From Amycolatopsis sp. 2-15 (GTDB lineage Bacteria > Actinomycetota > Actinomycetes > Mycobacteriales > Pseudonocardiaceae): a DNA stretch of 64,000 nt. The notes under the pieces are model-generated. The model saw nothing but the letters and a program-made list of their open reading frames with translations. It did no database searches and was not told the DNA's origin. Shown here in pieces: positions 7,154 through 16,024 of the stretch. The DNA is taken from contig NZ_CP127294.1 in the NCBI RefSeq assembly GCF_030285625.1, positions 7,596,001 through 7,660,000 on the forward strand, given 5' to 3'. Made by a program: the position numbers and the translations under genes. Position 1 is the stretch's first letter. Each line of letters opens with the position of its first letter.

Positions 7154-9961
7154 GTGACCCAGCTGAATCGCAGGCGGTTTCTGTCCGGTGGGATCGCGAT
7201 CGCCGGTGGTGGCGCTCTCGGCGCACTCGGGCTGTCGGGCACGGCCGACGCGGCGCCGGGCGGCACGGCAGGCGCGCGTCCCCTCCACCTCGACGGACGC
7301 GAGATCACCAGTGGCTGGACCTTCACCGCGGCCGACACGACGACGACGCCCGGGGACCGGTTCGCCAGTGCCCAGCACCTCACGGGGCTGAAGCCGGCAG
7401 TCGTGCCGGGGACGCCGCTCACGAGCATGATCGCCAACGGCGAGTACCCCGATCCCTTGTACGGCCACATCGTGACCGACACGGTCCCGGACACCCTCAA
7501 GGACACCGGCTACTGGTACCGGGTCGCGTTCGCCGTGCCGCGGCTGATCCCGGGCCAGCGGTTCTGGCTTCGGTTCGACGGCATCAACTACCTGGGGACC
7601 ATCTGGCTCAACGGCACCGAAGTCGGCACCGTCGCGGGTGCGTTCAAGCGGAGTGTCTTCGACGTCACGGACATCATCGCGAACGCCGGCGGCACGGCGT
7701 ACCTGGCGGTGCTGGTCGGCAAGCTGGACTACGCCGACCCTCCGTCGGCGCCGAGCTACGCCAGCGGGGTGACGCGCGGCGGGCGCAACGGTGGCAAGAC
7801 CGGGATCACCTTGCAGAACGGGCCGACGTTCTTCTGCACGGCAGGCTGGGACTGGCTGCCGACCATCCCCGATCGGGACCTGGGCATCTGGCAGCCGGTC
7901 ACCTGGTCCACCACCGGCCCGGTCCGGTTGACCGACGTGCGCGTCGATCCGACGCTGTCGGCCGATCTGCGCACGGCCGACGTCACGGTCGACCTCGCTC
8001 TCGACAGCGCGTTCGACACTGCGAAAGCGGTGGTGCTGAAGGGATCCCTCGACGGTCACGACTTCGAGCGGACCGTCACCGTGCCGGCCGGGACGTCCAC
8101 GGTCACGCTGACGCCGAAAGACCTCGCCTGCCTGCGTCTGGACCGCCCGAAGCTGTGGTGGCCCAACGGATACGGCGACCCCTACCGCTATCGGTTCACG
8201 ATCGCGGTGGAGTCCGGCCGGCAGGTCTGCGACGAGCGGACGGTGGACTTCGGTGTGCGGCGGATCGAGTACACCAAGCCGGTCACGTCACCGTCGGGCG
8301 CGACCGTCGACGGCCTGGCGATCACCGTCAACAACCAGCCGATCCTCGTGATGGGCGGCAACTGGGGCTTGGACGAGGCGCTCAAACGCATTCCGCGCCA
8401 ACGGCTGCGCGACCAGGTGCGGCTGCACCGCGACGCCAACCTCAACCTGATCCGGAACTGGAACGGGCAAAGCAGCACCGAAGACTTCTTCGAGGCGTGC
8501 GACGAGTACGGCATTCTCGTGTGGCAGGACTTCTTCTGCTCGACCGAAGGCCCGCCGCCGGCGGACGTCGCCCGCGACCTGGACAACATCCGCGACTGCA
8601 TCGTGCGGTTCCGCAACCACCCGTCGATCCTGCTCTGGTGCGGTGGCAACGAAGGCCCGCCGCCGCAGCCGCTCATCGACGGCCTGGACGCGCTGGTGGC
8701 CGAGCTCGACCCGAAACGCGCGGCGCTGACCAGCTCGGCCGGGGACACCGGCAAGGACCCCATCGGCGGGTACAGCTCCGGCGGGCCGTACCACTGGGTC
8801 ACCCCCAGCACCCACTTTTCGTTGAACGACGGCACGAAATGGCCCCCCTTCCACAACGAGGTCGGCTCGTACTCGATCCCGACGCTGGAGTTCATCCGGA
8901 AGATGCTCCCCGAGGCGTCGTGGGAGCATCCGGACGACTTCTGGGCCGACCGCGATGTCAACGGAAACGGGGGCAACGGCGGCGGCGCCGGGTACCTCGA
9001 GCTCACCGCGCAGCGCTACGGCGAAGTGCTGAACCTCCCGGACTTCGCCCGCAAGTCGCAGCTGATGAACTACGAGTGCATCAAGGCGATCTACGAGGCG
9101 CACGCTGCGAACATGCTCAGTGCCGCGCCGGGCAAGCCCTACCCGCGCACCGGAGTCATCATGTGGATGACCAATCCCGCGCAGCCCAGTTTCGTCTGGC
9201 AGATGTACACCCACGACCTCGAGGCGCATTCGGCGTTCTACGCGGTCCAGCACGCGTGCCGGCGCGTCAACGTGATCCTCGACCGCCAGACCCTCGACGT
9301 GGTGGTGGCCAATCACACCCGAGCGGCCGTGCGGGGCACCGTCGACGTCACTCTCTACGCCCTGAACGGGGCCGCGTTCGCTCGCGCCTCCCTGCGCATT
9401 CCCGGGGCGGGCGCGTCCGACCACACCATGATCGGGACCATCGCGCCACAGCTCAACACCGCGCCCGACGACGTCGCCTTCGTCCGGCTGTCCCTCAAGG
9501 ACTCGCACGGTACGGAACTGGTCCGCACCTTCTCCTGGGTCGAGAACCCGGTGCGGCCCACGGGATTCGCGAGCCTGGACGCCGCGCCCGCGCCCGCCGT
9601 CTCCGTCGTGGCCGACGCGCGACGCGGGCGGGACGAGCTCGACCTGACCGTGAAGGTCGAGAACATCGGCCACGCCGTGGCACTGATGCTGCACCTGCAG
9701 GTCTACGACACCCGGACCGGCGAACGCGTCCTGCCGGCCACGTTCAGCGACAACTACCTGAACCTGGCCGGCGGCGAGTCGAGCACCGTCCGCGTGCAGC
9801 TGACCGACGAGCAGGCCCGGCGCCACCCCGACCTCGGCGTGCGGATCGACGGCTGGAAGCTCGACCAGCACGCCTCCCGCCTGCGGGGCCACGGCGTGGC
9901 CGTCACCTTCAACCAGACCGCGCTGTCCACCCATCCCCCGGCGAAGACCTTCGGCGGGTGA
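7154..9961 (+). CDS. Secreted glycoside hydrolase family 2 protein (exo-beta-glucosaminidase/mannosidase-like)
   Basis: 935 aa. It would remove terminal sugars from beta-linked oligo- or polysaccharides outside the cell. A Tat signal peptide is clear: NRRRFLSGG at residues 5-13, then a glycine/alanine-rich hydrophobic stretch ending near ADAA. The GH2 order follows: jelly-roll sugar-binding domain (about 45-220), Ig-like domain, TIM barrel (about 330-620), two C-terminal beta domains. NWGLDEALKR, the barrel segment LNLIRNWNGQ and WCGGNEG place the acid/base at Glu500; HNEVGSYS suggests the nucleophile at Glu569. The proteins it most resembles are CsxA-type exo-beta-D-glucosaminidases, but mannosidase activity cannot be excluded. 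GTG start with GGAG four bases upstream. Probably controlled by the palindromes at 7109-7134. Confidence 0.88.
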   Translation: MTQLNRRRFLSGGIAIAGGGALGALGLSGTADAAPGGTAGARPLHLDGREITSGWTFTAADTTTTPGDRFASAQHLTGLKPAVVPGTPLTSMIANGEYPDPLYGHIVTDTVPDTLKDTGYWYRVAFAVPRLIPGQRFWLRFDGINYLGTIWLNGTEVGTVAGAFKRSVFDVTDIIANAGGTAYLAVLVGKLDYADPPSAPSYASGVTRGGRNGGKTGITLQNGPTFFCTAGWDWLPTIPDRDLGIWQPVTWSTTGPVRLTDVRVDPTLSADLRTADVTVDLALDSAFDTAKAVVLKGSLDGHDFERTVTVPAGTSTVTLTPKDLACLRLDRPKLWWPNGYGDPYRYRFTIAVESGRQVCDERTVDFGVRRIEYTKPVTSPSGATVDGLAITVNNQPILVMGGNWGLDEALKRIPRQRLRDQVRLHRDANLNLIRNWNGQSSTEDFFEACDEYGILVWQDFFCSTEGPPPADVARDLDNIRDCIVRFRNHPSILLWCGGNEGPPPQPLIDGLDALVAELDPKRAALTSSAGDTGKDPIGGYSSGGPYHWVTPSTHFSLNDGTKWPPFHNEVGSYSIPTLEFIRKMLPEASWEHPDDFWADRDVNGNGGNGGGAGYLELTAQRYGEVLNLPDFARKSQLMNYECIKAIYEAHAANMLSAAPGKPYPRTGVIMWMTNPAQPSFVWQMYTHDLEAHSAFYAVQHACRRVNVILDRQTLDVVVANHTRAAVRGTVDVTLYALNGAAFARASLRIPGAGASDHTMIGTIAPQLNTAPDDVAFVRLSLKDSHGTELVRTFSWVENPVRPTGFASLDAAPAPAVSVVADARRGRDELDLTVKVENIGHAVALMLHLQVYDTRTGERVLPATFSDNYLNLAGGESSTVRVQLTDEQARRHPDLGVRIDGWKLDQHASRLRGHGVAVTFNQTALSTHPPAKTFGG

Positions 9962-10150
9962 TCGAGCAGGGCCGGGGTCACCCCTGAGTGTCGCAGCGGC
10001 GACCGCAAGCGTGGTGGTGCGGCCATCAGGCAGGCCTCCTCGCGGCCTGGGCTCTCGTCGACCGCCTCGGTGAAAAATACCCTGCGGCAAAGCGGTTTTG
10101 CCGTGCGTGAGGCCGGGCAGACTCGGGGCCGAGAGACGAGGAGACAGCCC

Positions 10151-11059
10151 ATGACGGTGACCGAACGCACGACCGAAGACCGCTACCCCACCAGGCTCCC
10201 GCATGCCGCCGACCTGGTGGCACGCGCCGATCCCACGGTGTGGCCGGGCCGAATACCCGGACCGTTCACTGTGGACGACCTTGCCGGCTTCGACCGTCAC
10301 GGCTACCTGGTCGTGAAAAACCTGCTGGGCACCGATGAGGTGACTTCCTTGCAAACGGAGGCGGCCCGGCTCGCCGACGACTCCTCCGCCGACGACCCGC
10401 GAGTGATCCGCGAAAAGCGCTCCGGCGCCGTCCGCTCGGTTTTCCAGGTGCACCGGACCAGCACGGTCATCAGCGCGCTTGTCCGGAACCCCGCCGTCCT
10501 GGATCGCGCGCGACAGATTCTCGGGTCCGAAGTGTACGTCCACCAGAGCCGGATCAACTTCATGCCCGGCTTCACCGGCGAGGGCTTCTACTGGCACTCT
10601 GACTTCGAGACATGGCACGCCGAAGACGGTTTGCCGGCGCCCCGCGCGGTCAGCATGTCCCTGGCCCTGTCGACGAACTTCCCCTACAACGGCGGGTTGA
10701 TGGTGATCCCGGGGTCGCACCGCACATTTGTCCCCTGCATCGGCGAAACCCCGGCCGACCACTACCAGGCCTCGTTGCGCGAGCAGGAAATCGGCGTCCC
10801 CGCCCGCCACGACATCGAACAGCTGGCCCGCCCCCACGGCATCGACCAGTTCACCGGCCCGGCCGGCAGCGCCCTGTGGTTCGACTCGAACGTCCTGCAC
10901 GGCTCGGGCAACAACATCACGCCGTTCCCGCGCTCCAACGTCTTCGTGGTGTTCAACAGCGTCGAGAACACGCCCGTCGAACCGTTCGCCGCCCCGGCCC
11001 GCCGCCCGGACTACGTGGCAGAACGGGACTTCACTCCGCTGGACGACGCTCGCCGTTGA
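10151..11059 (+). CDS. ectD: Ectoine hydroxylase (orphan)
   Basis: 302 aa. EctD is an Fe(II)/2-oxoglutarate dioxygenase that converts the compatible solute ectoine to 5-hydroxyectoine. The family signature is very clear: FYWHSDFETWHAEDGLP around residues 147-163, with iron ligands His149, Asp151 and His250, close to positions 146/148/248 in characterised EctD. MVIPGSHRTFVPCIGETP and HGSGNN further support it. Length is typical. ATG at 10151 with GAGGAG upstream; an upstream extension of the frame looks non-coding. ectABC normally lies directly before ectD but is not here, so the substrate must come from elsewhere. Convergent with the ABC operon that follows. Confidence 0.93.
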   Translation: MTVTERTTEDRYPTRLPHAADLVARADPTVWPGRIPGPFTVDDLAGFDRHGYLVVKNLLGTDEVTSLQTEAARLADDSSADDPRVIREKRSGAVRSVFQVHRTSTVISALVRNPAVLDRARQILGSEVYVHQSRINFMPGFTGEGFYWHSDFETWHAEDGLPAPRAVSMSLALSTNFPYNGGLMVIPGSHRTFVPCIGETPADHYQASLREQEIGVPARHDIEQLARPHGIDQFTGPAGSALWFDSNVLHGSGNNITPFPRSNVFVVFNSVENTPVEPFAAPARRPDYVAERDFTPLDDARR

Positions 11060-11068
11060 TCCGCTTTC

Positions 11069-11107
11069 CACCGCCGGTCCACTTCGGACGAGGGTCGGCC
11101 GGCGGTG
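11069..11107. terminator. Possible bidirectional hairpin between ectD and the ABC operon
   Basis: Perfect 9-bp stem CACCGCCGG / CCGGCGGTG with a 21-base loop, located between two convergent genes. There is no clear T-tract, so its role as a terminator is tentative. Confidence 0.45.
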
Positions 11108-11152
11108 TCGAACGCGGCTCGACACCCACTGCTACTGACGTCCCAGCACACG

Positions 11153-12232
11153 TCACGCCGGAGGCGGAGGTGTGCCGGCCTCGATGATGCGCAGCGCATG
11201 GCCGGGCACGGTGACTTCCACCTCGCCGCTGAGGTCGTCGAGGTCGTCGAGGTCGTCGAGGTCACGATGCAGCACGAGCGCGGTCAACGGTGGTGTGGTT
11301 CCGAGCAAGACCCGGGCGAGCGGCACGGTCCGGACCACCTCGACGACCTGAGCGCGCGCCCGAAGCGCGTGGTACGAGAGGCGATCCCGACCACCGATGC
11401 GGACTTCCTCCGGCCGGTAGTACACCGTTCCCCGTGTCGCGCCGTTGCCGAGAACCGCGCCGTTGCCGAGAACCGTGGGGTCGATCGGCAGGTCACCGAC
11501 GTGGACGCAGTCGGTGTCCTCGCGGGCGGGGCCGAGCGCGGCCCAGCCGAGCAGGCGTGCGGTGACCGCGTCGGTGGGATGGCGCGTGAGCTCGTCCGCG
11601 GGCCCGGTCTGGCGGAGGGTGCCGGCGTCGAGGATGGCCAGGTCGTCGGCGAGGCGGAGCGCTTCGTCGCGGTCGTGCGTGACGTGGATGGCGGGCACGG
11701 CGAGGTCGCGCAGCGTCGCGCGCAGCACCTCGCGCAGCTCCTCCCGGACGGGCTGGTCGAGTGCCGAGAGGGGTTCGTCCAGCAGGAGCGCGGCCGGCCG
11801 GGCGGCGAGGGCTCGGGCCAACGCGACTCGTTGCCGTTCCCCGCCGCTGAGCGAGCGTGGCGCGCGGCGGGCGAGGTGCGCGATGCCGAACCTGGCGAGC
11901 AGTTCGTCGATTTCCGGGCTGCGCCGCTGTCCCCGCAACGCGGGTGCGAAGCCGACATTGTCGCGAACGGACAGATGGGGAAACAGGGCGGCGTCCTGGA
12001 ACACCACGCCGATCCCGCGAAGGTCGGCGGGCCGGCCGGTGATGTCCTCGCCGTCGAGGCGCACCCGGCCGCGTCGAGGGGTGCGGAACCCGGCGATGGT
12101 GTCGAGCAGCACGCTCTTGCCCGCGCCGGAGGGCCCGAGCACGACCAGGACGCTGCCGGCTCGAACGGTGAGGTCCAGCGGCCCGAGCTGGAAGGAGCCC
12201 GCGCGGGTGAGCAGGTCGGACACGGTAAGCAC
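11153..12232 (-). CDS. Molybdate/tungstate-type ABC transporter ATP-binding protein
   Basis: 359 aa. It energises the permease at 12236-13084. Walker A GPSGAGKS lies near residues 33-40, the Q-loop in VVFQDAALFPHLSV, signature LSGGERQRVALARAL, Walker B LLLDEPLSALD and the switch His in IHVTHD. The C-terminal third contains a TOBE-like region (YYRPEEVRIGG), usual in oxyanion importers of the ModC/WtpC/CysA group. It carries two small duplications: an 18-base tandem repeat (VLGNGA twice) and 9-base repeats giving LDD repeats near the C-terminus. Last gene of a three-gene operon, three bases after the permease. Confidence 0.88.
   Translation of the reverse strand: MLTVSDLLTRAGSFQLGPLDLTVRAGSVLVVLGPSGAGKSVLLDTIAGFRTPRRGRVRLDGEDITGRPADLRGIGVVFQDAALFPHLSVRDNVGFAPALRGQRRSPEIDELLARFGIAHLARRAPRSLSGGERQRVALARALAARPAALLLDEPLSALDQPVREELREVLRATLRDLAVPAIHVTHDRDEALRLADDLAILDAGTLRQTGPADELTRHPTDAVTARLLGWAALGPAREDTDCVHVGDLPIDPTVLGNGAVLGNGATRGTVYYRPEEVRIGGRDRLSYHALRARAQVVEVVRTVPLARVLLGTTPPLTALVLHRDLDDLDDLDDLSGEVEVTVPGHALRIIEAGTPPPPA
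11231..11262. repeat. 9-bp tandem repeats inside the ABC ATPase gene
   Basis: Three full copies of GAGGTCGTC plus a partial copy. On the coding (minus) strand they encode repeated Leu-Asp-Asp. The repeat keeps the frame, so copy number could vary without breaking the gene. Confidence 0.7.
11441..11476. repeat. 18-bp direct duplication inside the ABC ATPase gene
   Basis: GCCGTTGCCGAGAACCGC at 11441-11458 is followed at once by a copy with one difference at 11459-11476. It encodes VLGNGA twice in the linker before the TOBE-like region. It is an in-frame recent duplication. Confidence 0.75.
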
Positions 12233-12235
12233 GCG

Positions 12236-13084
12236 TCACCGCCTGGGCCGGGTGGTGCCGGCGACGAGCCACCCGGAGGCGAGCGTGCGCAGCACGAGAA
12301 ACGTGGCCAGGGCGACGAGCAGGAGCAGCACCGCCGCCGATGCGGATTCGGCGAGCCCCGCGGACAAGAACAGGTTGTAGATCGCGACCGGCGCGGTGGC
12401 CGGGTAGTAGGCGAGGATGACGACGGCACCGAACTCGCTGATCGAGCGGGCGTACACGAGCACTGCGCCGGTCAGGATTCCGCGCCAGGCCAGCGGGAGG
12501 CTGACCCGCCGGAACGTCTGCCCCGGAGAGGCGCCCAGGCTCCGGGCGGCGCGTTCCACGTTGGGGTCCAGGGCTTCGAACGCGACCCGGGCACTGTTGA
12601 CGGCGAACGGCGCGCTGACGAACAGCATCGCCACGATGATCCCGGCCTGCGTCCCGTAGAACGACAACCCCACGGGTTGCAGTGGAGCGCCGAGCCAGCC
12701 GGTGCGACCGAACACGAACAGCAGGGCTATCCCGGCGACCGTGTGCGGAATCGCCAGCGGCAGATCCACGATCGCCTGCACCAGGGCATGCCCGGGAAAC
12801 CGCCGCCGGGCGAGCAAGCAGGCCAGCGGAACACCGAGCACGGTCGCTATCACCGCGGTGATAGCGGCGTCCTGCACGCTCAGCAGCACCGCGTCCCGGA
12901 TCTCCTCGTTGACCGCGGCGTCGCGGAGGCCGCCGGGCGACGTCGCCGTCACCAGTCCGAGCACGGGCAGCAGGATGAACCCGAGCAGCACCCCGCTGGC
13001 AACCCACAACAGCGCCGGGAACAGCCCCCGCGTCACCCGGATCGCACTCCACCGTCCTCGTTCGCGGGAGGCCGTGTCGTTCAT
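12236..13084 (-). CDS. Molybdate/tungstate-type ABC transporter permease
   Basis: 282 aa with about six hydrophobic segments, beginning with PALLWVASGVLLGFILLPVLG. It is the membrane channel partner of the ATPase at 11153. The EAA loop that contacts the ATPase is AFEALDPNVERAARSLGASP, followed by the usual FRRVSLPLAWRG. Length and pattern fit ModB/WtpB-type permeases. The start codon follows immediately after the stop of the binding-protein gene, so the genes are probably translated together. Confidence 0.88.
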   Translation of the reverse strand: MNDTASRERGRWSAIRVTRGLFPALLWVASGVLLGFILLPVLGLVTATSPGGLRDAAVNEEIRDAVLLSVQDAAITAVIATVLGVPLACLLARRRFPGHALVQAIVDLPLAIPHTVAGIALLFVFGRTGWLGAPLQPVGLSFYGTQAGIIVAMLFVSAPFAVNSARVAFEALDPNVERAARSLGASPGQTFRRVSLPLAWRGILTGAVLVYARSISEFGAVVILAYYPATAPVAIYNLFLSAGLAESASAAVLLLLVALATFLVLRTLASGWLVAGTTRPRR

Positions 13085-14101
13085 TCAGCCCTCAGGCAGT
13101 TCGGCCGGCACGGTCTGCGGCCGCACCGAGGCAGGCACCTGCGCGCCGTTGGCGGCACCGGCGACCGCCGGGCTGACCACGGTGAACCCGTTGTCGCGCA
13201 TGATCTTCTGCCCCGCCGGGGAGAGCACGAACTCGACGAACCTCAGGCCCGCCTCCGCGTTGGGCGCGTTGGTCGGCACGGTCAGCGCGTACACGATCGG
13301 CTTGCCCGTCCGGGCACCTGAGGACGTCGGCACGCTGACCGTCGCGTACGTCGCGGCTTGCGCCGGGTCGGACAAGTCGATCCGGCTCGGCAGGTCGAGG
13401 AATTTCAGGTGGTGTTGCAACGCGTCGGATCGGTAGATCCCCAGGTAGTCGATCTGCCCGGTGGACACCGCGGGCAACAGCTGTGTCTCGGTGCCGACCA
13501 TCGTCTCGGGCGGCGAATTCGCCAGCACCCCGGCCGACAGGTTCGGCTGGTGGTAGTAGTTCTGCGCCAGCGCGAGCATCTGCAGTGTCTGATACCCCGA
13601 CGGGTCGGTGTCCGGATTGGACCGTCCGACCTTCACCCCCGGCTGTGCCAGCACCTGGTGCCAGTTGTCCGCCGTGAGGCCGGCCGCGCCCTTGCTCTGG
13701 TCGGTGTAGGCGAAGGTGATGCGGTTCGAGGCGAACCCGACGTACCAGTTCGCGAACTGCGTGCCGCCGTTCGCGCCGTACATCTTCGACGGGATCAGCG
13801 AGTAGTCCGCTACACCCAGCACGTCGACCGGGTTGTGCAGCTCGGCGATGCCCCGCATCACCTCGACGCTCCCGGCGAAGCGCGACTGCACCGCCACGCC
13901 CGGGTTCTGCGCCTTGAACGCCGCGATCATCGCCGTGAACGGCTTGGCCAACGTGCCCGCCCCGTTCACGATCAAGGTGCCGGCAACCGGGACGGCGGAA
14001 CCACTCGCCGGAGCCGACGGCGCCGGCGGCGACGACCCGCACGCGGCCACCACAGCCACCGCACCGATTACCAGGAACCTGAGCCCGAAGCCACGTCGCA
14101 T
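13085..14101 (-). CDS. Extracellular molybdate/tungstate-binding lipoprotein (WtpA-like)
   Basis: 338 aa. The N-terminus is a lipoprotein signal: MRRGFGLRFL, a hydrophobic core, then lipobox VAAC with the lipidated Cys near residue 21. The mature part begins GTLIVNGAGTLAKPFTAMIAAF, typical of periplasmic-type binding proteins of the WtpA/ModA family; later conserved features include GRSNPDTDPSGYQTLQ and a tyrosine-rich YLGIYRSDALQHHLKFL. It captures the oxyanion outside the cell and delivers it to the permease. First gene of the operon. Molybdate, tungstate or sulfate cannot be told apart from sequence alone; the Mop remnant just upstream favours molybdate or tungstate. Confidence 0.87.
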   Translation of the reverse strand: MRRGFGLRFLVIGAVAVVAACGSSPPAPSAPASGSAVPVAGTLIVNGAGTLAKPFTAMIAAFKAQNPGVAVQSRFAGSVEVMRGIAELHNPVDVLGVADYSLIPSKMYGANGGTQFANWYVGFASNRITFAYTDQSKGAAGLTADNWHQVLAQPGVKVGRSNPDTDPSGYQTLQMLALAQNYYHQPNLSAGVLANSPPETMVGTETQLLPAVSTGQIDYLGIYRSDALQHHLKFLDLPSRIDLSDPAQAATYATVSVPTSSGARTGKPIVYALTVPTNAPNAEAGLRFVEFVLSPAGQKIMRDNGFTVVSPAVAGAANGAQVPASVRPQTVPAELPEG

Positions 14102-14189
14102 CGCGCCTCCTCCCGCCGCGTCGCCGAGGGAGCAAGACTACCGACCGAGTGGTACGGACGACAGCCCCGAACAGCCCGCGCGCCGCAAT

Positions 14190-14380
14190 CACGACACATC
14201 ACCGCGACGGCCGGCGAACCGGGCTCGAGGCGGAGTTCCCGCACCGCCTCGGTGCTCATCAGGGACACCACGCCGTCGCGGCCGCACTGGAACTCGACTT
14301 GCGCCATCACCTGGTCGGCGACGATCGCGGTGACCAGCCCAGCCAGCCGGTTGCGCGCCGAACTCCCGGAGCCCTCCTCG
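14190..14380 (-). pseudogene. Remnant of a Mop/TOBE molybdopterin-binding gene
   Basis: In the minus-strand frame through 14310, SSARNRLAGLVTAIV then VMAQVEFQCGRDGVVSLMS and AVRELRLEPGSPAVAVM form a nearly complete Mop (TOBE) domain that binds molybdate or tungstate. Actinobacterial versions usually carry an N-terminal helix-turn-helix before ARNRL. Here no start codon or HTH exists upstream: the frame closes with TGA near 14422 and has no ATG, GTG or TTG before the GTG at 14310. After VAVM the usual VKATNVVV ending is lost. I read this as a decayed regulator of the adjacent transporter operon, which shares its strand. Confidence 0.7.
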
Positions 14381-14386
14381 CTGCAT

Positions 14387-14893
14387 TCACACTTCGGCGC
14401 GGTGCCGCTCCGCGAGGAGCTTCAGGTTGAGCAACTGCCGTCGGGCCATGATCAGGTCGCCGACGGACAGCCCGCGAGCCACCCAGCGGTTGGTTTGCAT
14501 GACAAGCTTGAACAGCAGGCGCGTCCTGTCGGGATCCTGTGGCACGAGGACGTAGGACATGTAGGCGCCCATGATGACGCTGGTCAGCTGTTCCCCGGGA
14601 TCGACCGAGACGATCCGGCCCAGTCTGCGCCCGCCGGCGGTCGTGAACTTTTCACCGACGTGCGGCTCGGGGAGATCCACCAGCTCGCGAGGTGAGCGGC
14701 GGCCCAGGTTGTCGATCCAGTCGTATGAGTAGGGGGCAAGCCGCACCTGTGTGACCCAGGGCCACACCGCTTCCGAAGGCGCCCGCACACCCACGCCCCG
14801 CCAGGCCTGCAGCGCGGGTGAGGTGACGAAGTCGTCGCATGGGTAGGAGCGCACGATCTCGCTGTCGCTGACACCCCATCGGTCACCGAGCAT
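14387..14893 (-). CDS. SRPBCC-like conserved protein
   Basis: 168 aa. The pattern RSYPCDDF, LQAWRGVGVRAPSEAVWPWVTQVRLAPYS and YDWIDNLGRRSPREL is shared by a family of actinobacterial SRPBCC-like proteins of unknown ligand. The middle has VSVDPGEQLTSVIMG and YVLVPQD, consistent with beta strands lining a hydrophobic pocket; the C-terminal helix ends in a basic segment. ATG at 14893; a GTG at 14911 is an alternative. The 3' end abuts the Mop remnant. Confidence 0.75.
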   Translation of the reverse strand: MLGDRWGVSDSEIVRSYPCDDFVTSPALQAWRGVGVRAPSEAVWPWVTQVRLAPYSYDWIDNLGRRSPRELVDLPEPHVGEKFTTAGGRRLGRIVSVDPGEQLTSVIMGAYMSYVLVPQDPDRTRLLFKLVMQTNRWVARGLSVGDLIMARRQLLNLKLLAERHRAEV

Positions 14894-15006
14894 GCCTCGA
14901 TCTTCACTCACGCCGGCCCGGTCTTCAAGCCCGCTACGGAACGCCGACGGGCGGGACGACCGGGCCGTTCGCTGACGGTGAACCACGGAATCAGGCGCCC
15001 GCCGCG

Positions 15007-15963
15007 ATGCGTTTGCACGATATGAACAACGACAACGCGGAGCCGGACCCGCTGGACGCCTACTCGGCAATCGTCACCTCCGTCGCCGCGCAGCTCACAC
15101 CCCGCGTGGCGGCGTTGGCCGTCCGCTCCCGCAACGGGGAATCCGCCGGGTCGGCCGTCGTCCTGACCGCCGAATCCCATCTGATTACCAACTCACACGT
15201 CATTTCCGGTGGCGACCACGGCACCGCGGAGTTCGCCGACGGCACCGTCGCGCGCTTCGACGTCGTCGGCAGCGATCCCCTCTCCGACATCGCCGTCATC
15301 CGCGCCGACAGGGAAATCCCCGCCCCACCGGAATACGGCGACGCCGACACCCTTCTCGTCGGCTCCCTCGTCGTCGCCGTCGGCAACCCGCTCGGCCTGG
15401 CCGGCACCGTCACCGCCGGAGTGGTCAGCGCCCTCGGCCGCAGCATTCCGGCCCGCACCCGCACCGCCGCGCGGCTGATCGAGAACGTCATCCAGACCGA
15501 CGCCGCGCTCAACCCCGGCAACTCCGGCGGCGCGCTGGCCGACAGCCACGCCCGGATCATCGGCATCAGCACCGCCGTCGCCGGCTTCGGCCTCGGGCTG
15601 GCCGTCCCCATCAACACCACCACCCACCGCATCGTCCACGCACTGATGCACGACGGCCGAGTCCGCCGCGCCTACCTCGGCCTGGTGACCACGCCGGCGC
15701 CCCTGACCCCGGTCCAAGCCGAACGATTCGGGCAGCGCACCGCGTTGCGCATCGTCGAGGTGGTGGACGACAGCCCCGCCGCCCGCAGCGGACTGAAGCC
15801 GGCCGACCTGGTCCTCGCCGTCGACGGCGACCAGCTCCCCGACGCCCAGTCACTCCAGAAACGTCTGTTCTCCGAAGCCATCGGCCGGCAGATGGAAGTC
15901 ACCGTCCTCCGCAACAGCGCCCTCGTCGACGTGATCGCGGAACCCGCCGAGCTCACGGACTGA
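15007..15963 (+). CDS. S1C-family serine protease (HtrA/DegP-like) without signal peptide
   Basis: 318 aa. HtrA proteins degrade or chaperone damaged proteins. The catalytic triad is complete: His64 in ITNSHV, Asp97 in SDIAVI, Ser173 in NPGNSGG. One PDZ domain follows (about 228-310), with AYLGL, DDSPAARSGLKPADLVLAVDG and the usual hydrophobic end. Unlike most actinobacterial homologues there is no transmembrane or signal segment at the N-terminus; it starts MRLHDMNNDNAEPD, so it is predicted cytosolic. A second ATG at 15022 is possible and neither start has a good ribosome-binding site. Confidence 0.9.
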   Translation: MRLHDMNNDNAEPDPLDAYSAIVTSVAAQLTPRVAALAVRSRNGESAGSAVVLTAESHLITNSHVISGGDHGTAEFADGTVARFDVVGSDPLSDIAVIRADREIPAPPEYGDADTLLVGSLVVAVGNPLGLAGTVTAGVVSALGRSIPARTRTAARLIENVIQTDAALNPGNSGGALADSHARIIGISTAVAGFGLGLAVPINTTTHRIVHALMHDGRVRRAYLGLVTTPAPLTPVQAERFGQRTALRIVEVVDDSPAARSGLKPADLVLAVDGDQLPDAQSLQKRLFSEAIGRQMEVTVLRNSALVDVIAEPAELTD

Positions 15964-16024
15964 CCCCGCCGCTCACACGAGCTGAATCAGCCCCGAGGGC
16001 ACGTCGGACTGAGCATCGCACGCC

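Noticed and set aside
8288..11125. 945-codon minus-strand frame
   Set aside because: It spans two well-supported plus-strand genes (GH2 and ectD) and has no recognisable domain.
11231..11262. CRISPR or satellite array
   Set aside because: The units are 9 bp with no spacers and lie inside a coding region; a coding microrepeat explains them.
11105..13321. 738-codon plus-strand frame
   Set aside because: Opposite the ABC transporter operon, whose three proteins have complete motifs; the frame is a shadow.
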